Part shown: in pieces, positions 52,336-60,267 of the stretch
Position numbering within the stretch: position 1 is the stretch's first letter
Layout of the letters: the number at the start of each line of letters is the position of its first letter
Origin: Haloarchaeobius sp. FL176
GTDB lineage: Archaea; Halobacteriota; Halobacteria; Halobacteriales; Natrialbaceae
DNA length: 64,000 nt
Assembly (NCBI RefSeq): GCF_024609245.1
Contig: NZ_JANJYH010000008.1
Span: forward strand, 62,001-126,000
Direction: 5' to 3'
The notes under the pieces: generated by a model
The model's database searches: none
What the model was told of the DNA's origin: nothing
What the model saw: the letters and a program-made list of their open reading frames with translations, nothing else
Made by a program: the position numbers and the translations under genes

Positions 52336-52524
52336 CACGTGTACGTACTCCCGTTTGGCATGTCACTAGCCGGTCTCGACGATTGGCCCCGGGTCGACAG
52401 GTCGAGTGATTGAGACGCTTCGACTTCCCCCGTGGTGACTCTATTGAGCCAGCGGCTGTACTGCAAACTGTCGTTCTGACGACCGAGTTTGGATAGCTAG
52501 GCCGGCGCCCAGTGCACTCCCTCG

Positions 52525-52577
52525 ATTGATAGAGCCTGGCTACAGGGGAGGGCAGTGTATAGTGCAGTGTACCGACG
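52525..52577 (+). promoter_or_regulatory. Leader element shared with the gene at 56283, copy 1
   Basis: ATTGATAG at 52525-52532 followed by CTACAGGGGAGG, 53 bases before the ATG at 52578; ends GTACCGACGATG. The same order and spacing occur before 56283. Confidence 0.5.
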
Positions 52578-52832
52578 ATGTCCGATTCAGCGTTCGATTC
52601 GGGGACGCCTCTAAACACCCCCGACTACGTTTCGGCCCTCCAGAAGGGATACGAGTCCGCGCAGTACGGGCTCAGGACCATCGGGTTCTGGGCGGCAGTG
52701 AGCCTCCCGTTCGTCCACCTTCCCCTGCTTCTCACCGGTCTCGATTCGACCGCCGACCTGCTCGCGTTCGGCGTCCTGCTCGGGTCGAACCTGATCGCGC
52801 TTCTCGTCGGTCACCACCACGATTCCCCCTGA
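52578..52832 (+). CDS. Small two-helix membrane protein
   Basis: 84 residues. N-terminal polar segment (ALQKGYESAQYGLRTIG), then helices FWAAVSLPFVHLPLLLTG and LLAFGVLLGSNLIALLVG, ending GHHHDSP. The His cluster at the end might bind metal, but that is speculation. The first residues and leader resemble those of the winged-helix gene at 56283. Not a family I can name. Confidence 0.6.
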   Translation: MSDSAFDSGTPLNTPDYVSALQKGYESAQYGLRTIGFWAAVSLPFVHLPLLLTGLDSTADLLAFGVLLGSNLIALLVGHHHDSP

Positions 52833-52847
52833 ACGCTTCCCATCGCG

Positions 52848-53274
52848 TCAGCCGCTTTGGTTCTCACGATGACGGCAGGTCAGCGGTGACGGCCGCCCCC
52901 CGAGGTCGCTCTCGTCGAACGAGAACTCACCAGCAAGGGCCTGTACCGCCCAGCTGGTCCTCCAGAGACCCAGGCTGCTCGCGTGGTCCTGTGGCTCCCC
53001 ACCGACGCCCTCGATGGCGGCTTCGGCACGTGCCCCGACCACGCTGAGATCGTCCGGATGCTGTGCCGCAGAATCCGGTTCAGTAGTTCGTTCTGCTGGC
53101 GTTTGATCTCGGGTTCGTGATGTCCAGCAACGTCACCGCCTGCCCGAGTTCGTGACCGCGTCGGTCCGTCAGCCTTGATACGCGAGGGTCGAACGCTCTG
53201 TGCCCGCGGTCGGTCCCCTGTTCGACGGTCCCCCGGCCGCGCCCCGTTTCGAGGTCGGTGCGTTCAGTCGGCAC
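52848..53274 (-). pseudogene. Relic of a second histidine kinase, internal deletion
   Basis: From 53274: FDPRVSRLTDRRGHELGQAV and TLLDIT (linker before the H-box), then in another frame EIKRQQNELLNRILRHSIRT (H-box with His), then, after only ~30 codons, SSLGLWRTSWAVQALAGEFS and FDESDLGG (G2/HATPase end). The intervening ~100 residues of HisKA and HATPase are lost and at least two frameshifts are present. The remaining 195 bases to 53469 hold no gene I support. Confidence 0.7.
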
Positions 53275-53469
53275 CTCACCGAGACCGGGAGTACCTCGTT
53301 CGGGGCGTTCTAGAGTACGTCTCGTTGTTACTAGAAGGAACTTCTAACAAGGCACAGGAACTTGCAGGTTGTACGGATGAACCTTACACCCGATCGCCCT
53401 GGAACTTGCCCCACATGGCGGTCGTTCTGCTGGTGGGCCCGACACGGACGGCGAGGAGGTAGATAACTC

Positions 53470-54516
53470 GTGGACGGCGCACCCGGCGACGCTGACGGCA
53501 GGGTATCGGTGCCACTCGACGCCGTCCCCCACCCGTCGCTCCTGTACGAGGTTCGCGACGACGGCCTCCTGGTGACTCACACGAACCGAGCCTTCGATGC
53601 GACGTTCGGACGGCCCGAGGCCGGAACGCCACTCCGGAAGTGCCTGGACGAGCAGCAGGTTGGCCTCGACGCGGATGACGCGAACACCATCTGTTCGTCG
53701 CTTGCCGAAACTGGCACCGTCGACATGAGGAGTCAGTCCTCGGAGGAGGACGCCCTGCGGCTCCGAGCTGCCGACCCGCCGGATTCGGACGACGACGTGG
53801 GACTCCTCACACTGGAGACGGTCGAACCGGCGGCGGAGGACTCTGTCGGCGTCGAAAACATCGCGACGGTCGTCAGCCACGACCTTCGCAACCCGCTCGA
53901 CGTGGCCAAAGCGCACCTCCGTGCGGCCCGCGAGCGAGGGAAGGCAGAACATTTCGACCGTGTCGACGACGCACACGACCGCATGGAGCGGATTATCGAG
54001 GACGTGCTTACGTTGGCACGGGGCGACGGGACCATCAGTCCCTCCGAATCCGTCGACCTCGGGGTCGTCGCTCGGGAGGCATGGTCGACCGTCGACACGA
54101 GTGACGCGTCGCTCCACGTGTCGTCCGACCTGCCGACCGTGAAAGCCGACCATTCGCGGCTCCAGCGGCTGTTCGAGAACCTGTTCCGGAACGCGGTGGA
54201 ACACGGTTCCACCAGCACCCCCTCGACTCCGTCCCGCGAGGACGGCGTGGAAGACGGCTCAGGAGAGCCGTCGTTAGACGTCCGGGTCGGCACCACGTCC
54301 GACGGTGGGTTCTTCGTCGCCGACGACGGCGTCGGCATCCCTGCGGAGGACCGCCACCGCGTGTTCGAGCCAGGCTACAGTTCGAGCGACAGTGGTGCCG
54401 GCCTCGGGCTCACCATTGTCGAACGGGTCGCCGAGGCCCACGGCTGGACGGTCTCGATTCCGCCTGCGACCGACGGTGGAGCGCGGTTCGAGTTTCACAC
54501 GAGCACCCCGGACTGA
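53470..54516 (+). CDS. Soluble PAS-like histidine kinase
   Basis: 348 residues, GTG start 10 bases after a TAG in the same region. No membrane helices. Short N-terminal PAS-like domain (VPHPSLLYEVRDDGLLVTHT, ~15-110), HisKA with VVSHDLRNPLDVAKAH (His ~138), HATPase with N-box LFENLFRNAVEHG, G1 VADDGVGIPAEDR, F-box RVFEPGYSSSDSGAG and G2 GLGLTIVERVAEAHG. All catalytic motifs are intact. The GAF/HTH-10 regulator follows 71 bases later and may be functionally linked, though kinase-to-HTH-10 phosphotransfer is not expected. Confidence 0.88.
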   Translation: MDGAPGDADGRVSVPLDAVPHPSLLYEVRDDGLLVTHTNRAFDATFGRPEAGTPLRKCLDEQQVGLDADDANTICSSLAETGTVDMRSQSSEEDALRLRAADPPDSDDDVGLLTLETVEPAAEDSVGVENIATVVSHDLRNPLDVAKAHLRAARERGKAEHFDRVDDAHDRMERIIEDVLTLARGDGTISPSESVDLGVVAREAWSTVDTSDASLHVSSDLPTVKADHSRLQRLFENLFRNAVEHGSTSTPSTPSREDGVEDGSGEPSLDVRVGTTSDGGFFVADDGVGIPAEDRHRVFEPGYSSSDSGAGLGLTIVERVAEAHGWTVSIPPATDGGARFEFHTSTPD

Positions 54517-54586
54517 GCGGAGAGGACCGGGAACTAAGACATCCGAGCACGAGGCGCGCCGTACGCACAGTCAACACGGATTCAGC

Positions 54587-56125
54587 ATGAAGGAACACCT
54601 GCGGAACGCACCGATCGGCGTCCTCGAAACGACCACCGACGGGGTCGTAGAGGCGGCCAACGAAGCGGCCATGTCGCTCCTGGAGTTCGACCGCTCGGAC
54701 CTCGAGTCGTCGATCCAGTCGACGTTTCCAAAATCGGCCACCGGATCATTCCGGGAGAGCTTCGACAGTGAGGGTCCCGACGAACGGTCGTTCGAGGAGT
54801 ACTACCCCCGGATCGACCGCTGGCTGGCTGTCGACGTGGTCCCGGCCGACGAGCACGTCAACGTGTACGTCCGCGACCGGGACAGTCACCACGAACATCG
54901 CCAACGGGTCGAGGCCCTGGAACGGCGACTGGAGCGGATGGAAACCATCGACGACCTCGTCGGGACCGTGCTCAGACAGGTCATCGAAGCGTCCGGCCGC
55001 GAGGAGGTCTCCCGAACCATCTGTGAGAGACTCGGGACGACAGACCTGTACGAGTTCGCCTGGCTCGGGGAGCGGGACCTGACCGACGGCCACCTGCAAG
55101 TCGTCGCCGCTGCCGGTGAGGCCCCCGAGGTGCGGGACCAACTCGTCGAGCACCTCGGTACCGACGCCGGGCTCCCGGAACAGACGGCCGTGCGGAGAGC
55201 GGAGACACAGGTCGTCCAGACGCTCGCGGACGACGAGGCGATCCCCCAGGGAGTCCGCCGTGCTGCGTTCGGCCGGGGACTGCAGTCCTGTATCGTCGTC
55301 CCGCTCGCGTATCGCGACACGGTGTACGGGGTGCTCGGCGTGTACGCCGCCCGCGAGGATGGGTTCAGCGAACCGGAAGAGGCGAGTCTGGAGACGTTGG
55401 GCGCTATCGGCGGGTTCGCGATCAACGCGATCCGGCAGGAGGAACTCCTCTTCGCCGACACCGTCACGGAGTTGACGCTCGACATCCGCGACGACGACCT
55501 ACCGCTGGCCACCGTCGCTGATGACGAGCGGTCGGTAGTGCTCTCCGGTGCCGTGCACCGGGATGACGACACCGTGGTGTGTTACGTTCGGGTGCCGGGC
55601 AGTGAGGCCGTCGTCGAGACGCTCACTGCCCACGACGAGGTGTTCGATGCGCGGGTCGTCAGCGAAGAGGACGAGCTCCTGGAAGTCGAACTGAGTGGCC
55701 GGACACCCGTCGCACGACTCGCTGCACAGGGTGCGACCGTCAGGAGTGCTACGTACGGTGGAGACGGCGCCCGCATCGTCGCCGAGGTACCGTCGGATGT
55801 GGAACTCAGGCGGCTCGTCGGTAGCGTCGACAGCGTCGCCGCAGGCACGGATGTCGTGGGGAAGGCAGAGACACAGCGCGACCCGGAGAGCGTCGACGCG
55901 TTCCGGAGCGACCTGAAGGAGTCGCTCACCGACAAGCAGCTACAGGTGCTCCGGACGGCGTACCTTTCGGACTATTTCACGTCGCCCCGGGGGAGCTCAT
56001 CCGAGGAGGTCGCCGACGCGCTCGACGTGACCGGACCGACTATCCTCTATCACCTGCGACGCGGCCAGCGAAAGCTCTTGGAATCGTTCTTCGAGACGGA
56101 TCCGGAGACCCCGACTGACGGGTGA
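54587..56125 (+). CDS. PAS-GAF-HTH-10 transcription regulator (Bat-like)
   Basis: 512 residues from the ATG at 54587. Domains in order: PAS (~1-105; LRNAPIGVLETTTDGVVEAA), a helical linker (HRQRVEALERRLERMETIDD), GAF (~130-290; ICERLGTTDLYEFAWLGERD, SCIVVPLAYRDTVYGVLGVY), the bacterio-opsin-activator beta domain (~295-440) and HTH-10 (~455-505; LTDKQLQVLRTAYLSDYFTS and PRGSSSEEVADALDVTGPTI). This is the layout of Bat, the oxygen/light-responsive activator of bop in Halobacterium, but no bop gene is near. A sensory one-component regulator. Confidence 0.9.
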   Translation: MKEHLRNAPIGVLETTTDGVVEAANEAAMSLLEFDRSDLESSIQSTFPKSATGSFRESFDSEGPDERSFEEYYPRIDRWLAVDVVPADEHVNVYVRDRDSHHEHRQRVEALERRLERMETIDDLVGTVLRQVIEASGREEVSRTICERLGTTDLYEFAWLGERDLTDGHLQVVAAAGEAPEVRDQLVEHLGTDAGLPEQTAVRRAETQVVQTLADDEAIPQGVRRAAFGRGLQSCIVVPLAYRDTVYGVLGVYAAREDGFSEPEEASLETLGAIGGFAINAIRQEELLFADTVTELTLDIRDDDLPLATVADDERSVVLSGAVHRDDDTVVCYVRVPGSEAVVETLTAHDEVFDARVVSEEDELLEVELSGRTPVARLAAQGATVRSATYGGDGARIVAEVPSDVELRRLVGSVDSVAAGTDVVGKAETQRDPESVDAFRSDLKESLTDKQLQVLRTAYLSDYFTSPRGSSSEEVADALDVTGPTILYHLRRGQRKLLESFFETDPETPTDG

Positions 56126-56230
56126 ATTCGCAAGCCTGCTCGTTTGCTGGGTCCTCGCACCTCCTCGCATCAGATGGCGGCACGACGGGTCGATCTGTAT
56201 TACTAGAGCCCGGTTCTCACGACGGTTCCG

Positions 56231-56282
56231 ATTGATAGCGTCTCCCTACAGGGAGGAGTCGTCCAAAGTGGGAGGTACGACG
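56231..56282 (+). promoter_or_regulatory. Leader element shared with the gene at 52578, copy 2
   Basis: ATTGATAG at 56231-56238 then CCTACAGGGAGG, 52 bases before the ATG at 56283, ending GTACGACGATG. A Shine-Dalgarno-like GGAGGT lies at 56271-56276, six bases before the start. Confidence 0.5.
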
Positions 56283-56660
56283 ATGTCGAACTCAGCACTC
56301 GAGAACCGCGCGACCGAGGTTACGAAGCCGTCGAACGGCCGTCCTGAACTCCCCGGCCAAGAGGAGCAGAGCGTCGACCCTGACGAACTCCTGGCCCTGC
56401 TGAGCGACGACCACGCGAGAGCGATCCTGAAGACGATCAGCGAGCAGGGGCGCCCGGCGAGGAACATCGCGGAGCGAACCGACCTGTCACGGGCGACGGT
56501 GTACCGTCGTCTCAACCGGCTCGAGGACGCCGGACTCGTGGACACGACGATGGCTTACCATTCGGAGGGCCACCACCGCAAACACTACTTCGCGGAACAG
56601 AACGAGTTCCGACTCTCGTTCGAGGAGGGTGATATCGCCGTCGAGGCGACAGCCCTGTGA
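56283..56660 (+). CDS. Winged-helix (ArsR/MarR-like) regulator
   Basis: 125 residues from the ATG at 56283. After a 35-residue polar N terminus comes DPDELLALLSDDHARAILKT, then NIAERTDLSRATVYRRLNRL (recognition helix) and LEDAGLVDTTMAYHSEGHHR (wing). This is the haloarchaeal ArsR-like HTH type. The HHRKHYF wing is basic. It has its own leader with a Shine-Dalgarno and probably responds to an unknown signal. Confidence 0.85.
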   Translation: MSNSALENRATEVTKPSNGRPELPGQEEQSVDPDELLALLSDDHARAILKTISEQGRPARNIAERTDLSRATVYRRLNRLEDAGLVDTTMAYHSEGHHRKHYFAEQNEFRLSFEEGDIAVEATAL

Positions 56661-56749
56661 GATGGGCAGCGTCGAGCAATCCCCTCGGCCCGTTCGAGAG
56701 CAAGATTCTCGCCGGTGACGTTCGGTCTTGGTCGCCGGGAGCAGTGAGC

Positions 56750-56923
56750 TCAGCGGATGGCGCGCCGTGCGACGAACGCGACGGCAAATATGGCGACGAT
56801 GACGCCGATAACCGTCGGAACGGTCTGTGCCGAACCCCACTCCCAGCCGAAGAACTGGGTCCCCACGATTGCGGCGAGTGCGACGAGCACGCCGACTGTC
56901 GTTTCGCTGGCTGATCGTGGCAT
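56750..56923 (-). CDS. Small two-helix membrane protein, 57 residues
   Basis: ATG at 56923. Helices TVGVLVALAAIVGTQFFGW and TVIGVIVAIFAVAFVARRA with a short WEWGSAQTVP turn. Convergent with the winged-helix gene, 89 bases between stops. Function unknown. Confidence 0.6.
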   Translation of the reverse strand: MPRSASETTVGVLVALAAIVGTQFFGWEWGSAQTVPTVIGVIVAIFAVAFVARRAIR

Positions 56924-57100
56924 GCGACGAACTTCGCTGCTGGAAGTATCAATGGTGGCGTCGTGTTTCACTCGGCGAAACAGTGCTGTGGCTGCTCTCT
57001 CCATCCGTCACTGCCCAGTAGACCCAGAAGTCACTCGGGCGGTAACTGTCTGAAAGAACGTAAGCCGACTATCGCTACGAACGACAGGCGGACGGAGTCG

Positions 57101-57307
57101 TTACTTGCGGGTGAGGTTCGATGCGCGGGGTCCCTTCGGGGACGACTCGATGTCGAACTCGACTTCCTGCCCTTCCTCGAGGTCGGGACCGCCGACGTCC
57201 TCCATGTGGAAGAACACGTCTTCGTCGTCGTCAACAGCGTCGTCGTCAGTCGATATGAACCCGTAGCCGCCTGTGTCGTTGAAGAAGTCAACTTTGCCGG
57301 TTGCCAT
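57101..57307 (-). CDS. cspA: Cold-shock-domain protein (CspA)
   Basis: 68 residues from the ATG at 57307. RNP-1 GGYGFIST and RNP-2 VFFHMEDV are intact: ATGKVDFFNDTGGYGFIST and DVFFHMEDVGGPDLEEGQEV. The acidic insertion TDDDAVDDDED between the RNP motifs makes it a few residues longer than the usual 64. CspA binds single-stranded RNA or DNA as a chaperone. The start is the second Met of a short in-frame run. Confidence 0.93.
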   Translation of the reverse strand: MATGKVDFFNDTGGYGFISTDDDAVDDDEDVFFHMEDVGGPDLEEGQEVEFDIESSPKGPRASNLTRK

Positions 57308-57318
57308 TACAACCATAC

Positions 57319-57391
57319 GTTGAGTGTTCCGAGGGATAACGCTTGCGAATGTAGAGTTACCACGATTGGGGTTCGAACCCCCGGCTCAACT
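57319..57391 (+). other. tRNA-like fold fragment (acceptor stem plus T-arm)
   Basis: GTTGAGT (57319-57325) can pair over seven bases with GCTCAAC (57384-57390), and TGGGG-TTCGAAC-CCCCG forms a T-arm with the canonical TTCGAA loop directly before it. Total length 73, as in a tRNA. The D-arm and anticodon arm do not fold in the region between, so it is not a functional tRNA; a decayed tRNA or chance are both possible. Confidence 0.3.
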
Positions 57392-57461
57392 GTCTGGAAA
57401 CGTCTCTTGCAGTGGCAGACAGGTATTTAAACGACCATCACAAGGTGTGACATGCATCGCC

Positions 57462-57725
57462 ATGAAACCGTGCCACAACTGCCAGACGGTCATCGACGAG
57501 TATCTCCTGGACAAAAAGCTCGAACCTCTGCGTGAGCTCACGGCCGACGACTTCAACATCTGTGCGGACTGCGTCACAATCGACGTCGACTCGTGCGTGG
57601 CGTGTGGCGGCGCGGTGTACGTCCCCGAGACGGTTTCCCCTGACTACTGTCCGGCGTGTCGGTCCGACATCATCGAGCGTACCGGCCAGGACCCTGGCTG
57701 GACGTGCGATCACGTGTCGACCTGA
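57462..57725 (+). CDS. Small protein with two zinc knuckles pairs (DUF7571-like)
   Basis: 87 residues from the ATG at 57462. Zinc ligands: CHNCQTVID, ICADC, CVACGGAVYV and YCPACRSDI (four CxxC motifs), ending WTCDHVST. The text KPCHNCQTVIDEYLLDKKLE is characteristic of a haloarchaeal conserved family (DUF7571-like by my memory). Likely binds two zinc ions; possible transcription or RNA-binding role, unproven. Confidence 0.75.
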   Translation: MKPCHNCQTVIDEYLLDKKLEPLRELTADDFNICADCVTIDVDSCVACGGAVYVPETVSPDYCPACRSDIIERTGQDPGWTCDHVST

Positions 57726-57814
57726 CCGGCACACCGACTCGTCAAACCTCTTATCGAGCTCAACTGACCGAGCCGACGGCCCGCCAGCCCGCCAGCCCGT
57801 AGGTTTTGAACGGG

Positions 57815-58993
57815 TCAGAACCCGAATACCGGCACGAACTGGAAGCAGAGATACGCACCGAGGGTCGCGATAGCAGGCACGATATTCTGCATCAGGACGA
57901 CCCGTGCAGTCGTCGCCGGGTTGAACAGCTCCGCCGCACGCGGGATATCTTCTGGTTCCTCTTCGCCGATCGGGGGGAGCTCCTCACCCTCCTCGTCGGC
58001 TGCCAGCGCACTGACGCTTACCGGTGGGCCCTCCTCGCTGGAGACGGCCTCGGGGACGGTCATCGGTCTGGTCGCTCGACCCCAGCCGAGCCCGACGATG
58101 GCCATCGTCGCGATGATGACGAAGCTCGCCGGAATACCCAGAGCCGAGAGGAAGATCACGAGCGTCGAACTGACCGACGCGACGACGATGGCGGCCGTCA
58201 GCGGTAGCTCAGTGATGTCGCTCCCCATCGTCTCCAGGGTCCGTCTGGCGATAGTGAACGCGCCGATTGTGACAGCGATCCCGCCGAAGATGATCGCCGG
58301 GTTCATCGCCAGCTCACCGCTGCCGACCAGCGGCGCGACGGCGTTGGCGATGTTCGAGGTGCCGGAGCTGAACGCCATCAGACAGCCGATCGCGACGACG
58401 GTTATCGTTCCGCCCAGCTCGCGGCGGTTGGTCGTCCGGTGGAGGCGCGGAATCGGCACCAGTCCCGAGCGGTCCACGTCGAACAGTGGACCGCTGCTGC
58501 GCTCCATCGCGACGAATCGGTTGAGTCGTGCGTAGAAGTAGCGGCCGATGATCAGCGACACCCAGAAGCCGATGATCGGCGAGACGATCCACCAGGTGAG
58601 TATCTCGGCCATGACGGCGAAGTCGAGGACTCCCCCGGCGAGGCCCAGCCCGGCGATCGCGCCGACGGCGGTCATCGATGTCGAGGCCGGCACGCCGAAG
58701 AGGTTGCCCATGAGCAGCGCGACGCCGATGAAGAACAGCACCGCGATGGACGATTCGAGCGTGAAGACGCTGGTACTGACGACGAGCTCTCTCCCGAGCT
58801 TCGTCACGACGTTCCGGCCGACGGTCCAGGCACCCAGGAAGAAGAAGACTCCCATCAGCGCAGCGGCGGCCGTCTTCGAAATCGCGTCCGCACCGACGGC
58901 TGGCCCGAAGGCCGGGCCGGTCGTCGAGCCTCCGATGTTGTAGGCCACGAACATCGCGACGAGCACGCCGACGACGAGGAGCGCTTCGACCAT
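57815..58993 (-). CDS. pit: PiT-family phosphate transporter
   Basis: 392 residues, about ten transmembrane helices in two halves. The N-terminal signature VGVLVAMFVAYNIGGSTTGP and the C-terminal copy LMAFSSGTSNIANAVAPLVG are the duplicated PiT motif (G-A-N-D/N-x-A-N-A in most members; here partly changed to SNIANA and YNIGGS). A polar loop EEGEELPPIGEEEPEDIPRA precedes the last helix. PiT carriers import phosphate with Na+ or H+. The start codon overlaps by one base with the stop of the repeat protein upstream (TGATG), a strong coupling. No PhoU/DUF47 gene is beside it. Confidence 0.9.
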   Translation of the reverse strand: MVEALLVVGVLVAMFVAYNIGGSTTGPAFGPAVGADAISKTAAAALMGVFFFLGAWTVGRNVVTKLGRELVVSTSVFTLESSIAVLFFIGVALLMGNLFGVPASTSMTAVGAIAGLGLAGGVLDFAVMAEILTWWIVSPIIGFWVSLIIGRYFYARLNRFVAMERSSGPLFDVDRSGLVPIPRLHRTTNRRELGGTITVVAIGCLMAFSSGTSNIANAVAPLVGSGELAMNPAIIFGGIAVTIGAFTIARRTLETMGSDITELPLTAAIVVASVSSTLVIFLSALGIPASFVIIATMAIVGLGWGRATRPMTVPEAVSSEEGPPVSVSALAADEEGEELPPIGEEEPEDIPRAAELFNPATTARVVLMQNIVPAIATLGAYLCFQFVPVFGF

Positions 58994-60036
58994 CAGGCGT
59001 CTTCCTCAGCTGTCTCGGCGTCCTTCGTCTCCGATTCCTCTCCGCCTTCGGCGTCCTCGTCCTCCCAGACCTCGCTCGCGTCCTCGTCTTCCCACTCCTC
59101 CTCCGAGGTCGCCTCCCCAGACTGACCGGCAGCGGGGTCGCCGTCTCGCCCCGCAGGTTGCTGCGCCCCGTCGCCGTGTGCGTCGAGTTCCCTCTCCAGC
59201 GTCTCTTCGACGGTCTTCTCGACTGTCTCTCCGACCGTCTCCTCGACAGTTTCCTCGACGGTCTCACCTACTGTTTCCTCGACGGTCTCGCCGACCTTCT
59301 CTTCGACAGTTTCCTCGACGGTCTCACCTACTGTTTCCTCGACGGTCTCGCTGACTTTCTCCTCGACAGTCTCGTCAACGGTTTTCTCGACAGTTTCTTC
59401 GACGGTTTCACCCACTGTCTCCTCGACGGTCTCACCTACTGTTTCCTCGACGGTCTCGCTGACCTTCTCCTCGACAGTCTCGTCAACGGTTTTCTCGACC
59501 GTCTCCTCGACAGTTTCTTCGACGGTTTCACCCACTGTCTCCTCGACGGTTTCTTCGACGGTTTCACCCACTGTCTCCTCGACGGTTTCGCCCACTGTCT
59601 CTTCGACGGTTTCGCTGACCTTCTCCTCGACAGTCTCGTCGACGGTTTTCTCGACTGTCTCTTCGACTGTTTCTTCGACGGTTTCACCCACTGTCTCCTC
59701 GACAGTCTCGTTCACGGTCTCTCCAACGGTCTCTTCGACGGTTTCCTCGACCGTCTTTTCGACCGTCTCGCCGACGGTCTTCTCCACCGTCTCTCCGACC
59801 TTCTCGTCCACGGTCTCGTCGACCGTCTCCTCCACGGTCTCCTTGACGGCCGTGGTCATCCAGTCGGGGTCGAACCGGGCCATCTTCCACACGACGTGGA
59901 AGACGTACGATATCAGGACACCGAAGCCGAACGCCAACCCGATGGCGTTGCCTGCGACCACGATCAGTCCGACCGAAATCGCGATCAAAAGTCCGTAAGC
60001 GAGATCGATGAGGGAGTCGACCCGACTCGGGTTCAC
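58993..60036 (-). CDS. Two-TM protein with 54 in-phase Val-x3 repeats, coupled to PiT
   Basis: 347 residues. Residues ~10-50 form two membrane helices (LIDLAYGLLIAISVGLIVVA and AIGLAFGFGVLISYVFHVVW). From residue 64 to 276 a Val occurs at every fourth position without exception (54 times), in units like ETVE, ETVG, EKTV, EEKV. The tail (~285-347) is acidic and disordered (EEWEDEDASEVWEDEDAEGG). At DNA level the repeat is a ~12-base unit with blocks of roughly 100 bases repeated nearly exactly (59349-59456 against 59454-59560). The stop overlaps the PiT start by one base. No family is recognised; a membrane-anchored helical rod or regulator of PiT is possible. Confidence 0.8.
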   Translation of the reverse strand: MNPSRVDSLIDLAYGLLIAISVGLIVVAGNAIGLAFGFGVLISYVFHVVWKMARFDPDWMTTAVKETVEETVDETVDEKVGETVEKTVGETVEKTVEETVEETVGETVNETVEETVGETVEETVEETVEKTVDETVEEKVSETVEETVGETVEETVGETVEETVEETVGETVEETVEETVEKTVDETVEEKVSETVEETVGETVEETVGETVEETVEKTVDETVEEKVSETVEETVGETVEETVEEKVGETVEETVGETVEETVEETVGETVEKTVEETLERELDAHGDGAQQPAGRDGDPAAGQSGEATSEEEWEDEDASEVWEDEDAEGGEESETKDAETAEEDA

Positions 60037-60267
60037 AGCCCACCCGGGAGTGTCCCGGGTCGGTCAGATGCGAGCGTAGTCCGTCGGCGGCTGAAAGCTG
60101 AAAAATTCACGTACTAGTTAATGCGGCCTGCGAGTCAAGTAGTTTCGCAAAGCAGGACCGTGGTGCACGGAGCAGTCGCGACCGGGAATTCACGGGCCCA
60201 CGTGGAGAGAGACGGGTCGACACGAGCTGCCTGCTCACCCTCTGAATGCCAGTGTCGCTGGACTGCT

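Noticed and set aside
54305-54586. N-terminal extension of the Bat-like gene
   Set aside because: Overlaps the kinase gene in another frame and is Arg/Ser-rich without structure; the ATG at 54587 starts the PAS domain.
57319-57391. Functional tRNA gene
   Set aside because: Only the acceptor stem and T-arm pair; no anticodon arm or D-arm can be folded.
59190-59830. DNA tandem repeat as CRISPR or satellite
   Set aside because: The 12-base period is in frame and encodes a continuous protein repeat; no spacers.
59158-60117. Leu/Phe/Asp-rich plus-strand frame opposite the repeat protein
   Set aside because: Mirror of the repeat (DGLxDxFL units); the minus frame has membrane helices, an acidic tail and coupling to PiT.
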